A stretch of 64,000 nt of DNA from Alphaproteobacteria bacterium (GCA_020632875.1 JACKET010000017.1:80716-144715), one strand, 5' to 3'. Shown: positions 44,500-53,563, numbered from the stretch's first letter. Notes: a model not told the origin generated them from the sequence alone. Made by a program: numbers and translations.

Positions 44500-47246
44500 T
44501 CGCGACCGGCATCCTCCACGAAGCGACCTGGCACTGGAACGTGCTGGCGTGGTTCCTCGGCTACCTCATCCTCGCCATGACGCTCGTGGCCGTGCTGCTC
44601 GTGACCGCCGCCATGCGCCCGCGCCAGGGGCCGCTGCTCGAGCGCAGCCTGTTCGCGTTCGGCCCCGCGGCGGCGGCTCCCCCGCTGCTGTTCCTCATCC
44701 TGCGGCTGTTCGAGCGGGTCGAGACCGCTTTCGGCCCGGGCCCGCAGTACTGGCTGCTCGGGTGGATCCCGAACATGGCCGGCCGATGGGTCCACCCGTA
44801 CGACACGATCGTCGCCGTGCACGTGATCACGGCCGGCGTGGCCGGCGCGATCGCAATCCTCGCCGCGATCATCCTGCCGCCGAGCCAGCACCCCGCGAAC
44901 CAGGCCCCGCTCCCGGGGCGCTGGGGGGCGGCGACCGTTCTGATCCTGGGTGCCCTGCTGATCCCGTTCTTCGCGTTCCGCGTGTACGTCGACGACATCG
45001 ACTCGGCGCGGCTGCTGGAGTGGGTGGCGGCGATGCCGACGCTCGCGCTGTGCCTCTCGCTCCGCGTCCACGCGCGGCTCCAGCCCCCGCCCGACCGCGC
45101 GGCCCGCCAGGCGCCCGACGAGGTGCCGCTGCCGGTGCCGGACTTCCGCAAGGCCTGGATCTCGGCCGGTCTGCTCGATGCCGAAGCGAAGCCGCTGGCC
45201 CGCGTGCAGGCCGAGGCGCGCGGGCAGGCGCCCTCGTCGCGTGCGGCGAGCGCCTGGACCGCCGCGGGGGCCCCGGGGGCCGCGCCCCGTGCGCTCGACC
45301 AGCTGCTCGAGGACCTCCCCGGAGCGCACGACCTCTTCGTCGTCGGCGATCTGCCCGAAGAGACCGAGAACGCCCTGCTGACCGCGCTGCTCGCGGATCT
45401 CGTGGGGGCGCGCGGGCTCCGCGTGCTGGTGGTGCATCCCGAGCCGCAGCGCATCGCGGGGGACCTGGATCGCGCCATGCGCACCGCGCGCACGTGGGAT
45501 CCGGGTGCCGTGGTGTGCGGTCCCGACGCGCTCTACGAGAGCATGGTCGGCCAGCAGGTGCCGGCGCTCACCCTCGTCAGCCAGGCGGACGTCGGGCGGC
45601 GCCTCATCAAGATGGCGGTGTCGGACGCGCACGCCTGGGTGCTCGGCATCGACCTGATCGTCGTGCATCGCCCGGATCTCGGCACGCCCATCGAGGTGAC
45701 GCACACGGCGTTCGTGTGGCGCCGCTGGCACCTCGCCACCGGGCGCCTCGCGGCACCTCCCGTCCTCGCGATCAGCCCGGACACGCCGGCGCATCGCGCA
45801 TTCCTGGAGCAGCTGTTCCCCGGCCGCGAGTCCATCCGCGTGGGCTACGCGCCGCGCGTGGTGGGCGAGACGCTGGCGTGGCCCGGGCGCGATCCCGAGC
45901 CCGACAGCGCGCGCCCGTGGCTCGGACGCGCCACCGAGGTCGTGACCCGGCTCGGGTACCCGGCGACCGCCTTCGACCCCAGCGGGCGCTGGGGGCGCGA
46001 CGTGCTGCCCGCCGAGGTCGGCCTGCGTCGCATGGCCGCCTGGCTCCACGATGCGAGCGCCGGGGATCTCGAGCCCTCGAGCCTCGTCGAGTCCACGGCG
46101 ACGCTGCCGAATCGGCTCCCGGTCCCGAAGCTCCACCAGTCGCTCTGGCTCCTGCCGACCGACCCGGTCGCGCGTTTCCTCCATCCGGGTCGCCTCGCCA
46201 AGCTCACCGAGACGGGCCGCCTGCCCCGCCCGGCGCCGGTGGTCGGCATGCGGAACCGGTTCCTGCGCCTGGCGCACCTCGACGCCGCGCTGCGCGAGGC
46301 CCCGAACGACGAGCTCACGCTGCGCTCCGCGTTCGGCGACGACCTCGTCGACTTCCGACTGCGCACGGCCACCGACCCGATCACGCGGTCCCAGAACCAC
46401 TCCGCTTGGCGCCGGGGCGGCGAGATCCTCCGCAGCCCGCAGCTCCAGGCGCCCGCATCGGCCGGCTCCGAGCCCGGCGCGAACACCGTGACGAACGACG
46501 TGGTCGAGATCGTCGAGGGGCGCAGCGGCGAGGTCCTTCTGAAGGTCGACGCGCGCACGGCCTCCACGCGGTTCTACCCGAAGCGCGTGTTCGGGCTCGG
46601 AACCCGCCGCTATCGCGTGCCGATGCATGCGTTCGACGCGAAGCGCCGCAAGCTCACCGTCGATCTCGCCTCACCTCGCGATCGCGTCACGCATCCCGTG
46701 CTGTCGTTCGGGCTCGACATCCGTTCCACGACGGTCGAGCGCGTCACCCGACGGCACGGGCGCTTCACGATGCACACGCTGTCCGCCGACGTGCTCGTCA
46801 CCGAGCGCGTGCACTCGGCCTGGGTCCCGGCGTCCGACCAGGAGGAGCGGTTCGACGCCGTCGAGTCGCAGTACGACACCGAGGCGCGGTTCATCTTCCC
46901 GGACAAGGGCGAGAAGGGCCTCGGCCTGTTCCACCTCGCGGCGACGGTCGAGTCGCTGCTGCCGGTGTTCCTGCGGTGCGAAGCAGCGGACGTGGCCGTC
47001 ACCCCCGTGCGGGCGGGCTTCCTGGAGGGCATGGGCGCCGGAGTCGCCGTGGTGGACCGCTTCGTCGGCGGCATGGGCTTCGCGAACGCCCTCGACGACG
47101 GCGCGCTCGCAGAGCTCCTCACCTGGGCGCGCGCGATGCTCTACGAGTGCGGGTGCATGGACGGGTGCGAGAAGTGCTCCCCCGCAGCCGTGCTGCGCGT
47201 GGGCCCCGACAAGCAGGCGGTCCTGAAGATGCTGGACGGCCTCTGA
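44496..47246 (+). CDS. membrane protein with dead SF2 helicase core and C-terminal DUF1998-type domain
   Basis: 916 residues. Four to five membrane helices lie in ~18-190. Residues ~275-445 follow the order of an SF2 (MrfA/YprA-type) helicase N-terminal RecA domain but without catalytic residues: the Walker A site reads GDLPEETEN, motif Ia-like LRVLVVHPEPQ, the DEVH site reads VVHRPDLG with a preserved downstream FVWRRWHL, and motif III reads ISPDTPA. The last ~150 residues match the DUF1998 zinc domain with GGMGFANAL and a C-x-C-x3-C-x2-C cluster (CGCMDGCEKC). It is therefore a non-hydrolysing membrane scaffold. It overlaps the previous gene and ends the cluster. Confidence 0.78.
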   Translation: MIATGILHEATWHWNVLAWFLGYLILAMTLVAVLLVTAAMRPRQGPLLERSLFAFGPAAAAPPLLFLILRLFERVETAFGPGPQYWLLGWIPNMAGRWVHPYDTIVAVHVITAGVAGAIAILAAIILPPSQHPANQAPLPGRWGAATVLILGALLIPFFAFRVYVDDIDSARLLEWVAAMPTLALCLSLRVHARLQPPPDRAARQAPDEVPLPVPDFRKAWISAGLLDAEAKPLARVQAEARGQAPSSRAASAWTAAGAPGAAPRALDQLLEDLPGAHDLFVVGDLPEETENALLTALLADLVGARGLRVLVVHPEPQRIAGDLDRAMRTARTWDPGAVVCGPDALYESMVGQQVPALTLVSQADVGRRLIKMAVSDAHAWVLGIDLIVVHRPDLGTPIEVTHTAFVWRRWHLATGRLAAPPVLAISPDTPAHRAFLEQLFPGRESIRVGYAPRVVGETLAWPGRDPEPDSARPWLGRATEVVTRLGYPATAFDPSGRWGRDVLPAEVGLRRMAAWLHDASAGDLEPSSLVESTATLPNRLPVPKLHQSLWLLPTDPVARFLHPGRLAKLTETGRLPRPAPVVGMRNRFLRLAHLDAALREAPNDELTLRSAFGDDLVDFRLRTATDPITRSQNHSAWRRGGEILRSPQLQAPASAGSEPGANTVTNDVVEIVEGRSGEVLLKVDARTASTRFYPKRVFGLGTRRYRVPMHAFDAKRRKLTVDLASPRDRVTHPVLSFGLDIRSTTVERVTRRHGRFTMHTLSADVLVTERVHSAWVPASDQEERFDAVESQYDTEARFIFPDKGEKGLGLFHLAATVESLLPVFLRCEAADVAVTPVRAGFLEGMGAGVAVVDRFVGGMGFANALDDGALAELLTWARAMLYECGCMDGCEKCSPAAVLRVGPDKQAVLKMLDGL

Positions 47247-47254
47247 GGGGCGAT

Positions 47255-47290
47255 CCCGTTCCCGTTCCCGTTCCCGCTCCCGTTCCCGGT
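47255..47290. repeat. CCCGTT hexanucleotide tract
   Basis: Five tandem units (CCCGTT three times, CCCGCT, CCCGTT) followed by CCCGGT. It starts 8 bp after the pseudo-helicase stop codon. Confidence 0.8.
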
Positions 47291-47399
47291 GGGGAGGCAC
47301 ACGAGCGGCAACACGGTCGGTCCTGATCGGCGAACGGGATCCGTCTCAGACCCTCTCCCCGAGCTCCGAGGACTACGAGGGCGTCGGCGAGTCCGATGA

Positions 47400-47564
47400 T
47401 CGAGCAGCCCGAGACGCCCGCCTGCTCTGGTGAATCCCGATGCCGGTCCGCGGGGAGGCCCTCTCCGTCGACCCCTCGACAGTGCCCGCGGACATGAGGA
47501 CGCTGGACCCGCGACGGCCTCGTTTCTGCGTCATCCGCGCCCTTCTGCGTCATCTGCGTGATGC
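47400..47564. repeat. palindromic repeat R3, half copy lacking the left arm
   Basis: Right arm 47518-47564 matches the right arms of R1 and R2 (CCTCGTTTCTGCGTCATCCG and following). The interior has GACGCCCGCCTGCTCTGGTG near 47411-47430, the core shared with R1 and R2. No left arm is found upstream, so the copy is truncated. It sits between convergent genes, as R1 does. Confidence 0.75.
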
Positions 47565-47741
47565 CTTGAGACGCTCGAAGCTCGACCCCTTCCGACGACA
47601 CAGAGCGCTGTGGCTCTCTGTGGTCGCTGTGCGAGACCCGGGGATCGGCAACGCGGTCGCTTCGTGGGCTCCGCGGCGGGTCCGACCGAGATGCCACTCA
47701 CGAGCTCGCCCGGAGATCGACAAGCGCTCGAGGCCCGAGGG

Positions 47742-48806
47742 CTAGCCGGCGACGAAGAACAGCCCGACGACGACACCGAGCGCGATCATCCCGCCGAGGA
47801 ACAGCAGCGCCACGAACACGCCGGCGAGGATCATCCACATCTTCATGCCCCCCGCGCTCGCGGGCTTCTTCTCGGGCGGCGGCAGGCGCGTGGACGACGT
47901 GCCGGGCGTGCGGGACGACGACGCCTTGTCGTCGGGCGGATCGAGCGTCTCGCCGCCCTCTTCGTCGAAGGTGCTCTCGGTGCGGGCGGCCTCGACGTAG
48001 TTCGCGGGGATGAAGTCGGGGTCGAACGACTCGGTGCGATCGCCCGCGACCACCACGGCGACCGTGATGTTGTCGTGCCCGCCGCGCTCGTTCGCGAGCT
48101 CGACGAGCGTCTGCGCGGCCTCGTTCGGATCCTTGCCGGCGATCGCCTTCGCGACCTCCCAGTCGTCGACCAGGTCGTGCAGGCCGTCGCTGCAGAACAC
48201 GAGCGCGTCGTTCTCTTCGAGCGTGAGCGGGTCGGCGAGCACGTCGGGGACGAGCGGCTGACCGTCGGCCATGCGGCTGTGGCCGAGCGCCCGGGTGAGC
48301 ATCCCGGACTCGGGATGCGTGCGCGCCGCCTCTTCGGTGATCTCGCCGCGCTCGATCAGCATCTGCACGCGCGTGTGATCCAGGGTGCGCCAGACGAGCT
48401 GGCCGCGGCGCACGTGGTAGAGGCGCGAGTCGCCGATGAGCCCGACGTGCACCTCGGGGCCCTTGAAGATGCTGGCGACCGCCGTGGTGCCCATGCCGCG
48501 CGTGCCGCTGCGACGGCCCTCTTCGAGGATCGCTTCGTTCGCCTCGAGCAGGCCGTGGTACAGGCGCTCGCGCGGATCGCCGGTGGAGTCGCGCGCCACG
48601 GCGTCTTCGAGCACGCGCACCGCGAGACCCGACGCGACCTCACCGGCTTCGTGGCCGCCCATCCCGTCGGCGACGATCACGAAGAGCGAGCCATCGTCGA
48701 GCCACGCGTGCCCGAAGCTGTCTTCGTTGTTCGCGCGCACCCGTCCGACGTCGGACCGGACGGCGACGTTGAGAGGGAAGCCGTGGCTCCGCCGGAGCTC
48801 GCTCAT
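47742..48806 (-). CDS. PP2C-type phosphatase with C-terminal membrane helix
   Basis: 354 residues from the ATG at 48806; an in-frame GTG at 48884 would add 26 unconserved residues. PP2C motifs are SDVGRVRANNEDSFG, VADGMGGHEAGEVAS, GDSRLYHVRRG, LTRALGHS, FCSDGLHDLV and RGGHDNITVAVVVAGD. A Ser/Pro-rich linker and a C-terminal helix (~327-350, WMILAGVFVALLFLGG) follow, the same layout as the cluster phosphatase (35759-36895). It is convergent with the cluster and lies 495 bp from it, so it may be a second phosphatase in the same circuit. Confidence 0.9.
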   Translation of the reverse strand: MSELRRSHGFPLNVAVRSDVGRVRANNEDSFGHAWLDDGSLFVIVADGMGGHEAGEVASGLAVRVLEDAVARDSTGDPRERLYHGLLEANEAILEEGRRSGTRGMGTTAVASIFKGPEVHVGLIGDSRLYHVRRGQLVWRTLDHTRVQMLIERGEITEEAARTHPESGMLTRALGHSRMADGQPLVPDVLADPLTLEENDALVFCSDGLHDLVDDWEVAKAIAGKDPNEAAQTLVELANERGGHDNITVAVVVAGDRTESFDPDFIPANYVEAARTESTFDEEGGETLDPPDDKASSSRTPGTSSTRLPPPEKKPASAGGMKMWMILAGVFVALLFLGGMIALGVVVGLFFVAG

Positions 48807-48898
48807 CAGACCGGACCCGCCGTACGAGACTGCGAGCTGGGCCTGGCTGCCCCCGAGACCTTCGACACGCGCAAAAAGGACCACTCCATGGACGGCCT

Positions 48899-48904
48899 AC
48901 TCTA
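48899..48904 (-). promoter_or_regulatory. possible -10 element for the second PP2C gene
   Basis: TAGAGT, identical to the -10 proposed for the kinase gene, lies ~95 bp before the ATG on the minus strand. No good -35 was found, so this is weak. Confidence 0.2.
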
Positions 48905-48990
48905 CCGTGTCCGGGCGCGCGACGGCACCCACGGAACGCGCACGGTCGCGTCGATACCCGAAGAGGTCGCCTGGGCCAGCCCACACCGTC

Positions 48991-49275
48991 TCAACGGAAG
49001 ATCATGTCCAGGAAGGGAAAGCTGTTCTCGTTCTCGCGGATGGTCTCCCCCTGGGCCAGGCGTTGCGCGAGCAGGTAGGCGTCGTACGCCGCGAGCGGGA
49101 CGAACAGGTACAGCAGACCGAAGGTGCACATCCCGCCGAGCACGACGATGGCCCACGTGACGAAGGCCTTCTTCTTCTGCCCCATCAGGAAGTACCCCAC
49201 GCCGCCGAGGCCGATGAGGTTGAGGCCGCCGAGCATCATCGGGTTGGCCTGCGGGTTGGTGATCATCTCGCCCAT
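48991..49275 (-). CDS. small two-helix membrane protein (TM2-like)
   Basis: 94 residues from the ATG at 49275 (MGEMITNPQ; another ATG follows three codons later). Two hydrophobic stretches (~17-31, GLNLIGLGGVGYFLMG, and ~37-60, AFVTWAIVVLGGMCTFGLLY) flank a KKK turn. The C-terminus is polar (AQGETIRENENSFPFLDMIF). Layout resembles TM2-domain proteins, but the family signature is incomplete. It is 32 bp after the lipoprotein gene and may be co-transcribed with it. Confidence 0.65.
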   Translation of the reverse strand: MGEMITNPQANPMMLGGLNLIGLGGVGYFLMGQKKKAFVTWAIVVLGGMCTFGLLYLFVPLAAYDAYLLAQRLAQGETIRENENSFPFLDMIFR

Positions 49276-49307
49276 GCGCGCGAGCCTAGGGGAACGCCCA
49301 CGCCCGG

Positions 49308-50003
49308 TCAAGGAGCGAAGAGGTCCGCCCATGCGGGGTATTGCGGCACGACACTGTCGTCCTCGACCCACAGCGTCAGGCGGTGCTCGAGCGGGATGTC
49401 TTCGGTGATGTGGTAGCCGTACACCAGCTGGTGGAATCCGCGCTGGAGCCCGAACACCGCATAGCGGCCCTGGGGGCCGGCATTCGGGGCATCGGGGGCC
49501 CACGCCTCGCCGTCTTCGTCGAGGTAGCAGGCGTCGATGCGCTCGCCGTCGGGCGTCTCGACCCAGGCGAACGCGTTGGTGATCAGCGGCGACACGCCGT
49601 TGTCGTCGGTCGCGCCGAACAGCCGCACCTCGCCGGTGATCACGGCGCCGGGACCGCTGCACCCCGCGAAGGTCGCGTCGAGCGCGGCGCGCTCGGTCTC
49701 GGGCCACGCGAACAGGTTGCCCGCCGGCAGGACGAGATCCCCCTGCCCCATCGTCCCGGAGAACACCGAGGGCGTCATCCCCTCGCCCTCGATCACCGCG
49801 AAGATGTTGAGCCCGAGCGGCGCGGTCGCCTCGAATCGACCGTCGCGATCCGTGATGCCCTCGTCGAACGGCTCGGCCGCGTCGCCGAGGATCCGCACGG
49901 TGCCGTCCTGCAGCGGGCTGCCGACCTCACCGGGCCCGACGAGCACGATCCCCGTGACGAGCCCGATCTTCTCGGTGCAACCGAGCAGCAGCAGCGCGAG
50001 CAT
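49308..50003 (-). CDS. lipoprotein, carboxypeptidase regulatory-like fold
   Basis: 231 residues; GGAGG ribosome site five bases before the ATG at 50003. The N-terminus MLALLLLGC is an exceptionally short lipoprotein signal (Cys9, lipobox LLGC). The mature protein opens with a GIVLVGPGEVGSPLQDGTVR/ GITDRDGRFEATAP pattern typical of carboxypeptidase-regulatory-like beta domains, then a second beta domain with TGEVRLFGATDDNG. It is probably an outer membrane lipoprotein. No specific function is apparent. Confidence 0.75.
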   Translation of the reverse strand: MLALLLLGCTEKIGLVTGIVLVGPGEVGSPLQDGTVRILGDAAEPFDEGITDRDGRFEATAPLGLNIFAVIEGEGMTPSVFSGTMGQGDLVLPAGNLFAWPETERAALDATFAGCSGPGAVITGEVRLFGATDDNGVSPLITNAFAWVETPDGERIDACYLDEDGEAWAPDAPNAGPQGRYAVFGLQRGFHQLVYGYHITEDIPLEHRLTLWVEDDSVVPQYPAWADLFAP

Positions 50004-50045
50004 CGAACCTCCGTGCCCCTGAGTAGCGCGTCGGGGGCCCGGTGT

Positions 50046-50768
50046 TCACGGAAGCGCGAGATCGGCGAGCAGGCCCCGGCTCTTCAGCACCCCGCCGAGC
50101 TGGTGCTGGGCGTGCTCCGCGAGCACCCAGCCGGCCGGAGAGGGCGCCTGGCCGGGGGTCTCGAACAGCGGCGTGCGGCGCAGCTCCTCGAGCCGCGCGA
50201 GCGCCGCAGCGGTCACGGGCGTGCCGAGCCCGCACTCGACGTGCACCGGGCCGTGCTCGTAGTCGAAGCGCACGCCGCCCTCGAGGGGCTGATCGCACGC
50301 GGCACAGGTCGTGAGCGAAGGCAGCAGCCCCGAGAACGTCAGCGCCTTGCCCTCGAGGCTCTGGCGGCTCGCGGATCCCGGCATCGCCTCCCCCTCCAGC
50401 AGCTCGAGCCACACGACGAGCAGGTGCGCGAGGCGCGGTGCGGGCACGTCCTCGCCCGCGAGCCTCCCCACGAGCTCGCATCCGTAGGCGAGCAGCGCGA
50501 TCCGCTCGATCTCGGTGCGGGCGCGATCGACCGCCTCGACGAGCTCGACGTCCGCGATGCGCGCCAGCAATCCCCGACCTCGCGCGCGCTCGACCCGCAC
50601 GCGCATCCCGAGGTCGAGCAGCCCGCCGAAGCGCTTTCGCGACGACCGTGCGCCACGCGCCAGCAGGGAGATCCGCCCCTCCTCGGCCGTCAGGAGCCGC
50701 ACGATCCGGTCGGCCTCGCCGAGGTCGACGTGCCCCAGGACGACCCCGGAGACGGCGTCAGAGCCCAA
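50046..50768 (-). CDS. recO: DNA repair protein RecO
   Basis: About 240 residues. The N-terminal OB fold reads VVLGHVDLGEADRIVRLLT, then LLARGARSSRKRFGG, matching RecO. A zinc-type CAACDQPLEGG and VECG segment lies at mid-protein. RecO loads RecA with RecR in gap repair. No ATG or GTG exists before the conserved start; a TTG at 50768 inside the end of mgtE (11 bp overlap) is the best start. The assignment is good and the start is tentative. Confidence 0.85.
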   Translation of the reverse strand: MGSDAVSGVVLGHVDLGEADRIVRLLTAEEGRISLLARGARSSRKRFGGLLDLGMRVRVERARGRGLLARIADVELVEAVDRARTEIERIALLAYGCELVGRLAGEDVPAPRLAHLLVVWLELLEGEAMPGSASRQSLEGKALTFSGLLPSLTTCAACDQPLEGGVRFDYEHGPVHVECGLGTPVTAAALARLEELRRTPLFETPGQAPSPAGWVLAEHAQHQLGGVLKSRGLLADLALP

Positions 50769-52101
50769 GGAGCGCCTTGGCGATGTTGAAGTAGATGAGG
50801 ATCGCGAGCATGTCGACGGCCGTGGTGACGAACGGCCCCGTGGCGATGGCCGGATCCGCGCCGGCCCTCCCGAGGACGACCGGAATCGCGGCGCCGATGG
50901 CGCTCGCCGCCGAGATCGCCAGCGCGATCGAGGTCGCGACGCTGAGCCCGATCCAGATGCCGAACCGCGCGCTGCCGTACGCGCCGAGCAGGAACGCGAA
51001 CAGGATGCCGAGGAGCACGCCGACCTGGGCCTCCTGGAAGACGAACCGCGCGGCGCCCCCGATCTGGATGTGCCCGGTCGCGAGCCCACGCACGGCGACG
51101 GTGGCCGACTGGATGCCGACGTTCCCGCCCATCCCCATGATCACGGGGATGAAGCCCGCGAGCACGGCGACGGTCTCGAGCGTCTGCTTGTACACGCCGA
51201 TGATCTCGGCCATCAGGATGCCGCCCACGGTCGTGGCCATGAGCCACCCGGCGCGCCGGAAGGTCTGCGACAGCGGGCCGCCCTTGTCGGGGCCTTCGCT
51301 GACGCCGGCCATCAGCATCATGTCCTCGGCGGCCTCTTCGCGGATGACGTCGAGCACGTCGTCGACCGTGACGATGCCGAGGATGTGGCCCTGCGAGTCG
51401 ACGACCGGCACGGCGAGCAGGTCGTAGCGGGCGACGAAGCGCGCGACCTCCTCCTGGTCGGTGCGCGGGCCGACCTGGATGACCTCGCGGTTCATGAACG
51501 CGACGAGCGGCGTGTCGGGCGCGTGCGTCAGCAGCGAGCGCAGCGACGTGACGCCGACCAGCCGGTCCTCCCCGTCGACGAGGTAGAGGTAGTGGACGCT
51601 CTCGACGTTGTCGTGCTGCTTCTGGAGCTGCGCGATGGCCTGCGCCGTCGTGGCCGTCTGCGCCATCTTGAAGACCAGCGGGCTCATGATCCCGCCGGCC
51701 GTGTCGCTCGGCCACTCGAGGAGCTCGCGTACGCCTTCGGCGTCGATCCGGTCGAGCTTCTCGATGACCCGGGACCGCAGATCGTCCGGCAGGGCCTCGA
51801 CGACGTCGGTGGCGTCGTCGGGCTCCATCCGGTCGAGGAGGCTCACGAGATCGGCCTCGGTCTCGTTCTTGAGGAGCTGGATGACGGCGGGCTCGGACAG
51901 GTTCGAGACGACGGCCGCTTTGTAGTCGAGATCCTCGATCAGCCCGTGCAGGCGGCGCTGCTCGGCCCAGGTGAGGTGCTCCATCGCGGCGGCGAGGTCT
52001 TCGGGACGCGTCTTCGAGAGGAGCTTCCGGATGGCAGCGGACGCCTCGCGGCGGACGAGTCGGCGGAGAAGACCCTCGGTGCGCTGGGTGAGCTGGGCCA
52101 T
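50758..52101 (-). CDS. mgtE: magnesium transporter MgtE
   Basis: 447 residues: N-terminal helical domain (~1-130), the linking TAGGIMSPLV motif, a CBS pair (~135-260) and five membrane helices (~285-447) with VIMGMGGNVGIQSATVAVRG, the conserved pore region. It imports Mg2+ and closes when the cytosolic domain binds Mg2+. The ATG overlaps the upstream stop (TGATG). Confidence 0.95.
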   Translation of the reverse strand: MAQLTQRTEGLLRRLVRREASAAIRKLLSKTRPEDLAAAMEHLTWAEQRRLHGLIEDLDYKAAVVSNLSEPAVIQLLKNETEADLVSLLDRMEPDDATDVVEALPDDLRSRVIEKLDRIDAEGVRELLEWPSDTAGGIMSPLVFKMAQTATTAQAIAQLQKQHDNVESVHYLYLVDGEDRLVGVTSLRSLLTHAPDTPLVAFMNREVIQVGPRTDQEEVARFVARYDLLAVPVVDSQGHILGIVTVDDVLDVIREEAAEDMMLMAGVSEGPDKGGPLSQTFRRAGWLMATTVGGILMAEIIGVYKQTLETVAVLAGFIPVIMGMGGNVGIQSATVAVRGLATGHIQIGGAARFVFQEAQVGVLLGILFAFLLGAYGSARFGIWIGLSVATSIALAISAASAIGAAIPVVLGRAGADPAIATGPFVTTAVDMLAILIYFNIAKALLGL

Positions 52102-52703
52102 CAGGGCGCCCCGTCGTCGACGAAGACGATGCGGCGCGGCGCGTCCTGCCGGCCCTGCGGCACGATGCGCTCGCCGTTGAAGTGCAGCTTCACGGACTCG
52201 ACCGACGGCACGTCGATCTCGATGCGGTCGTGCGCCGAGAAGTCGAGGCTCTCGCCACCCGACAGCACGCCGTCGAACGCGGGCTCGCCGTCGACCTCGA
52301 CGTGCAGCTTCACGTTCTGCAGCGCCGCGACGACGACCTCCTGATCGGGGCCGGCGACGGGCGCGGGGCCCGTGTGCTCGCCGCCCTTCGGGCCCCACTG
52401 GAGCCAGGCGATGAGCCCGATGGCGGCGAACAGCGTGACGAGCCCGACGGCTCGCACGACGTTCAGCGGCACGAGCGGCGGATCGCCGGGGCTCGGCATG
52501 ACGACGGGCTCTTCGACGTCGACGATCTCGCAGTACGTGCGCAGCCAGGCGCTGCGGTACGGGCCCGGAGGCAGGTCGTCGAGCCGATCCTCTTCGATGG
52601 CCGCGAGGTGCGGCTCGGGGATGCGGGTCTGGGCCGAGACGTCCCCCAGCGAGAGGCCCCGGGCCTCGCGCGCGGCTCTGAGCTTCGCCCCGATGCCCTT
52701 CAC
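52101..52703 (-). CDS. RodZ-like membrane HTH protein
   Basis: 200 residues from a GTG at 52703 (GTGA overlap with mtnP). Residues ~1-70 form an Xre-type helix-turn-helix (GAKLRAAREARGLSLGDVSAQ), one membrane helix follows (~83-105, VVRAVGLVTLFAAIGLIAWL) and the periplasmic part (~120-195) is DUF4115-like (LHVEVDGEPAFDGVLSGGE). RodZ links MreB to the cell wall in rod-shaped bacteria. No mreB is nearby, so a shape role is only inferred. Confidence 0.85.
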   Translation of the reverse strand: MKGIGAKLRAAREARGLSLGDVSAQTRIPEPHLAAIEEDRLDDLPPGPYRSAWLRTYCEIVDVEEPVVMPSPGDPPLVPLNVVRAVGLVTLFAAIGLIAWLQWGPKGGEHTGPAPVAGPDQEVVVAALQNVKLHVEVDGEPAFDGVLSGGESLDFSAHDRIEIDVPSVESVKLHFNGERIVPQGRQDAPRRIVFVDDGAP

Positions 52704-53563
52704 CCCAGGTACTTCTTCACGAGCAGGTCGAGGCGGGCGCGCTGCTCGGGGTCGACGACTGCCGGGTTCGTGAGGATGGCGTTCTTCAGGGCGCGGTGGG
52801 CCGGCGCAGGCCCGTCGTGGGCGGCGATCAGCGGCACGGCCCGCTGCAGGATGCGCTTCGCGAGGGCGACGTTCTGCATCAGGACCCCGATCACCTGCTC
52901 GACCGTGACGCTGCCGTGCTCGGGGTGCCAGCAGTCGTAGTCGGTCGACATGGCGAGCGTGGCGTACGAGATCTCGGCTTCGCGCGCGAGCTTCGCCTCG
53001 GGCAGGTTCGTCATGCCGATGACGTGCGCCCCCCAGCTCCGGTAGAGGTTCGACTCGGCGCGGGTCGAGAATGCGGGGCCCTCCATCGCGATGTACGTGC
53101 CGCCGTCGTGCACGATGGCCCCTTCCGCACGGGCCGCTTCGAGCAGGTAGCCGCGAAGGACCGCGCACAGGGGGTCGCCGAAGCTGATGTGCGCGACGAT
53201 CCCGTCTTCGAAGAAGGTGTTGGCGCGGCTGCGCGTGCGGTCGATGAACTGGTCGACCACCACGACGTGGCCGGGCTCGATCTGCTCCTGCAGCGAGCCG
53301 ACCGCGCTGACGGAGAGGATCCAGTCGACGCCGGCGTTCTTGAGCGCCCAGATGTTCGCGCGGTACGGCACCGACGTGGGGCTGTGCACGTGCCCGCGGC
53401 CGTGCCGGGCGAGGAACACGAGCTCGGCGTCGCCGAGGCGCCCGCGCATGAGCGCGTCGGAGGGCGGGCCGAACGGGGTGTCGACGCGCTCTTCGCGGCG
53501 GTCTTCGATCCCTTCGAGGTCGTACAGCCCCGAGCCGCCGATGATCCCGATCGTGTGCGCCAC
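52700..53563 (-). CDS. mtnP: S-methyl-5'-thioadenosine phosphorylase
   Basis: 287 residues from a GTG at 53563 that follows a GGAGGG ribosome site; an ATG four codons upstream (53575) lies inside that site. The sequence has TIGIIGGSGLYDLEGI, RHGRGHVHSPTSVPYRANIW and YIAMEGPAFSTRAESN, matching MTA phosphorylase, with NLPEAKLAREAEI and STDYDCWHPEHG. It splits MTA to adenine and methylthioribose-1-phosphate in methionine salvage. Confidence 0.94.
   Translation of the reverse strand: MAHTIGIIGGSGLYDLEGIEDRREERVDTPFGPPSDALMRGRLGDAELVFLARHGRGHVHSPTSVPYRANIWALKNAGVDWILSVSAVGSLQEQIEPGHVVVVDQFIDRTRSRANTFFEDGIVAHISFGDPLCAVLRGYLLEAARAEGAIVHDGGTYIAMEGPAFSTRAESNLYRSWGAHVIGMTNLPEAKLAREAEISYATLAMSTDYDCWHPEHGSVTVEQVIGVLMQNVALAKRILQRAVPLIAAHDGPAPAHRALKNAILTNPAVVDPEQRARLDLLVKKYLG

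Larger units (their letters stand above)
47247..47741. other. 495 bp convergent intergenic region
   Basis: No gene seen. It contains a hexanucleotide tract, a half copy of the palindromic repeat (R3) and about 170 bp without recognisable features. Transcription from both sides probably ends here. Confidence 0.6.

Noticed and set aside
48888..49160. Small plus-strand frame MDGLLYRVRARDGTHG with an AAGGA-like site before the ATG
   Set aside because: The first 40 residues look plausible, but the second half runs antisense to the TM2-like gene as basic low-complexity sequence, and no homology is recognised.
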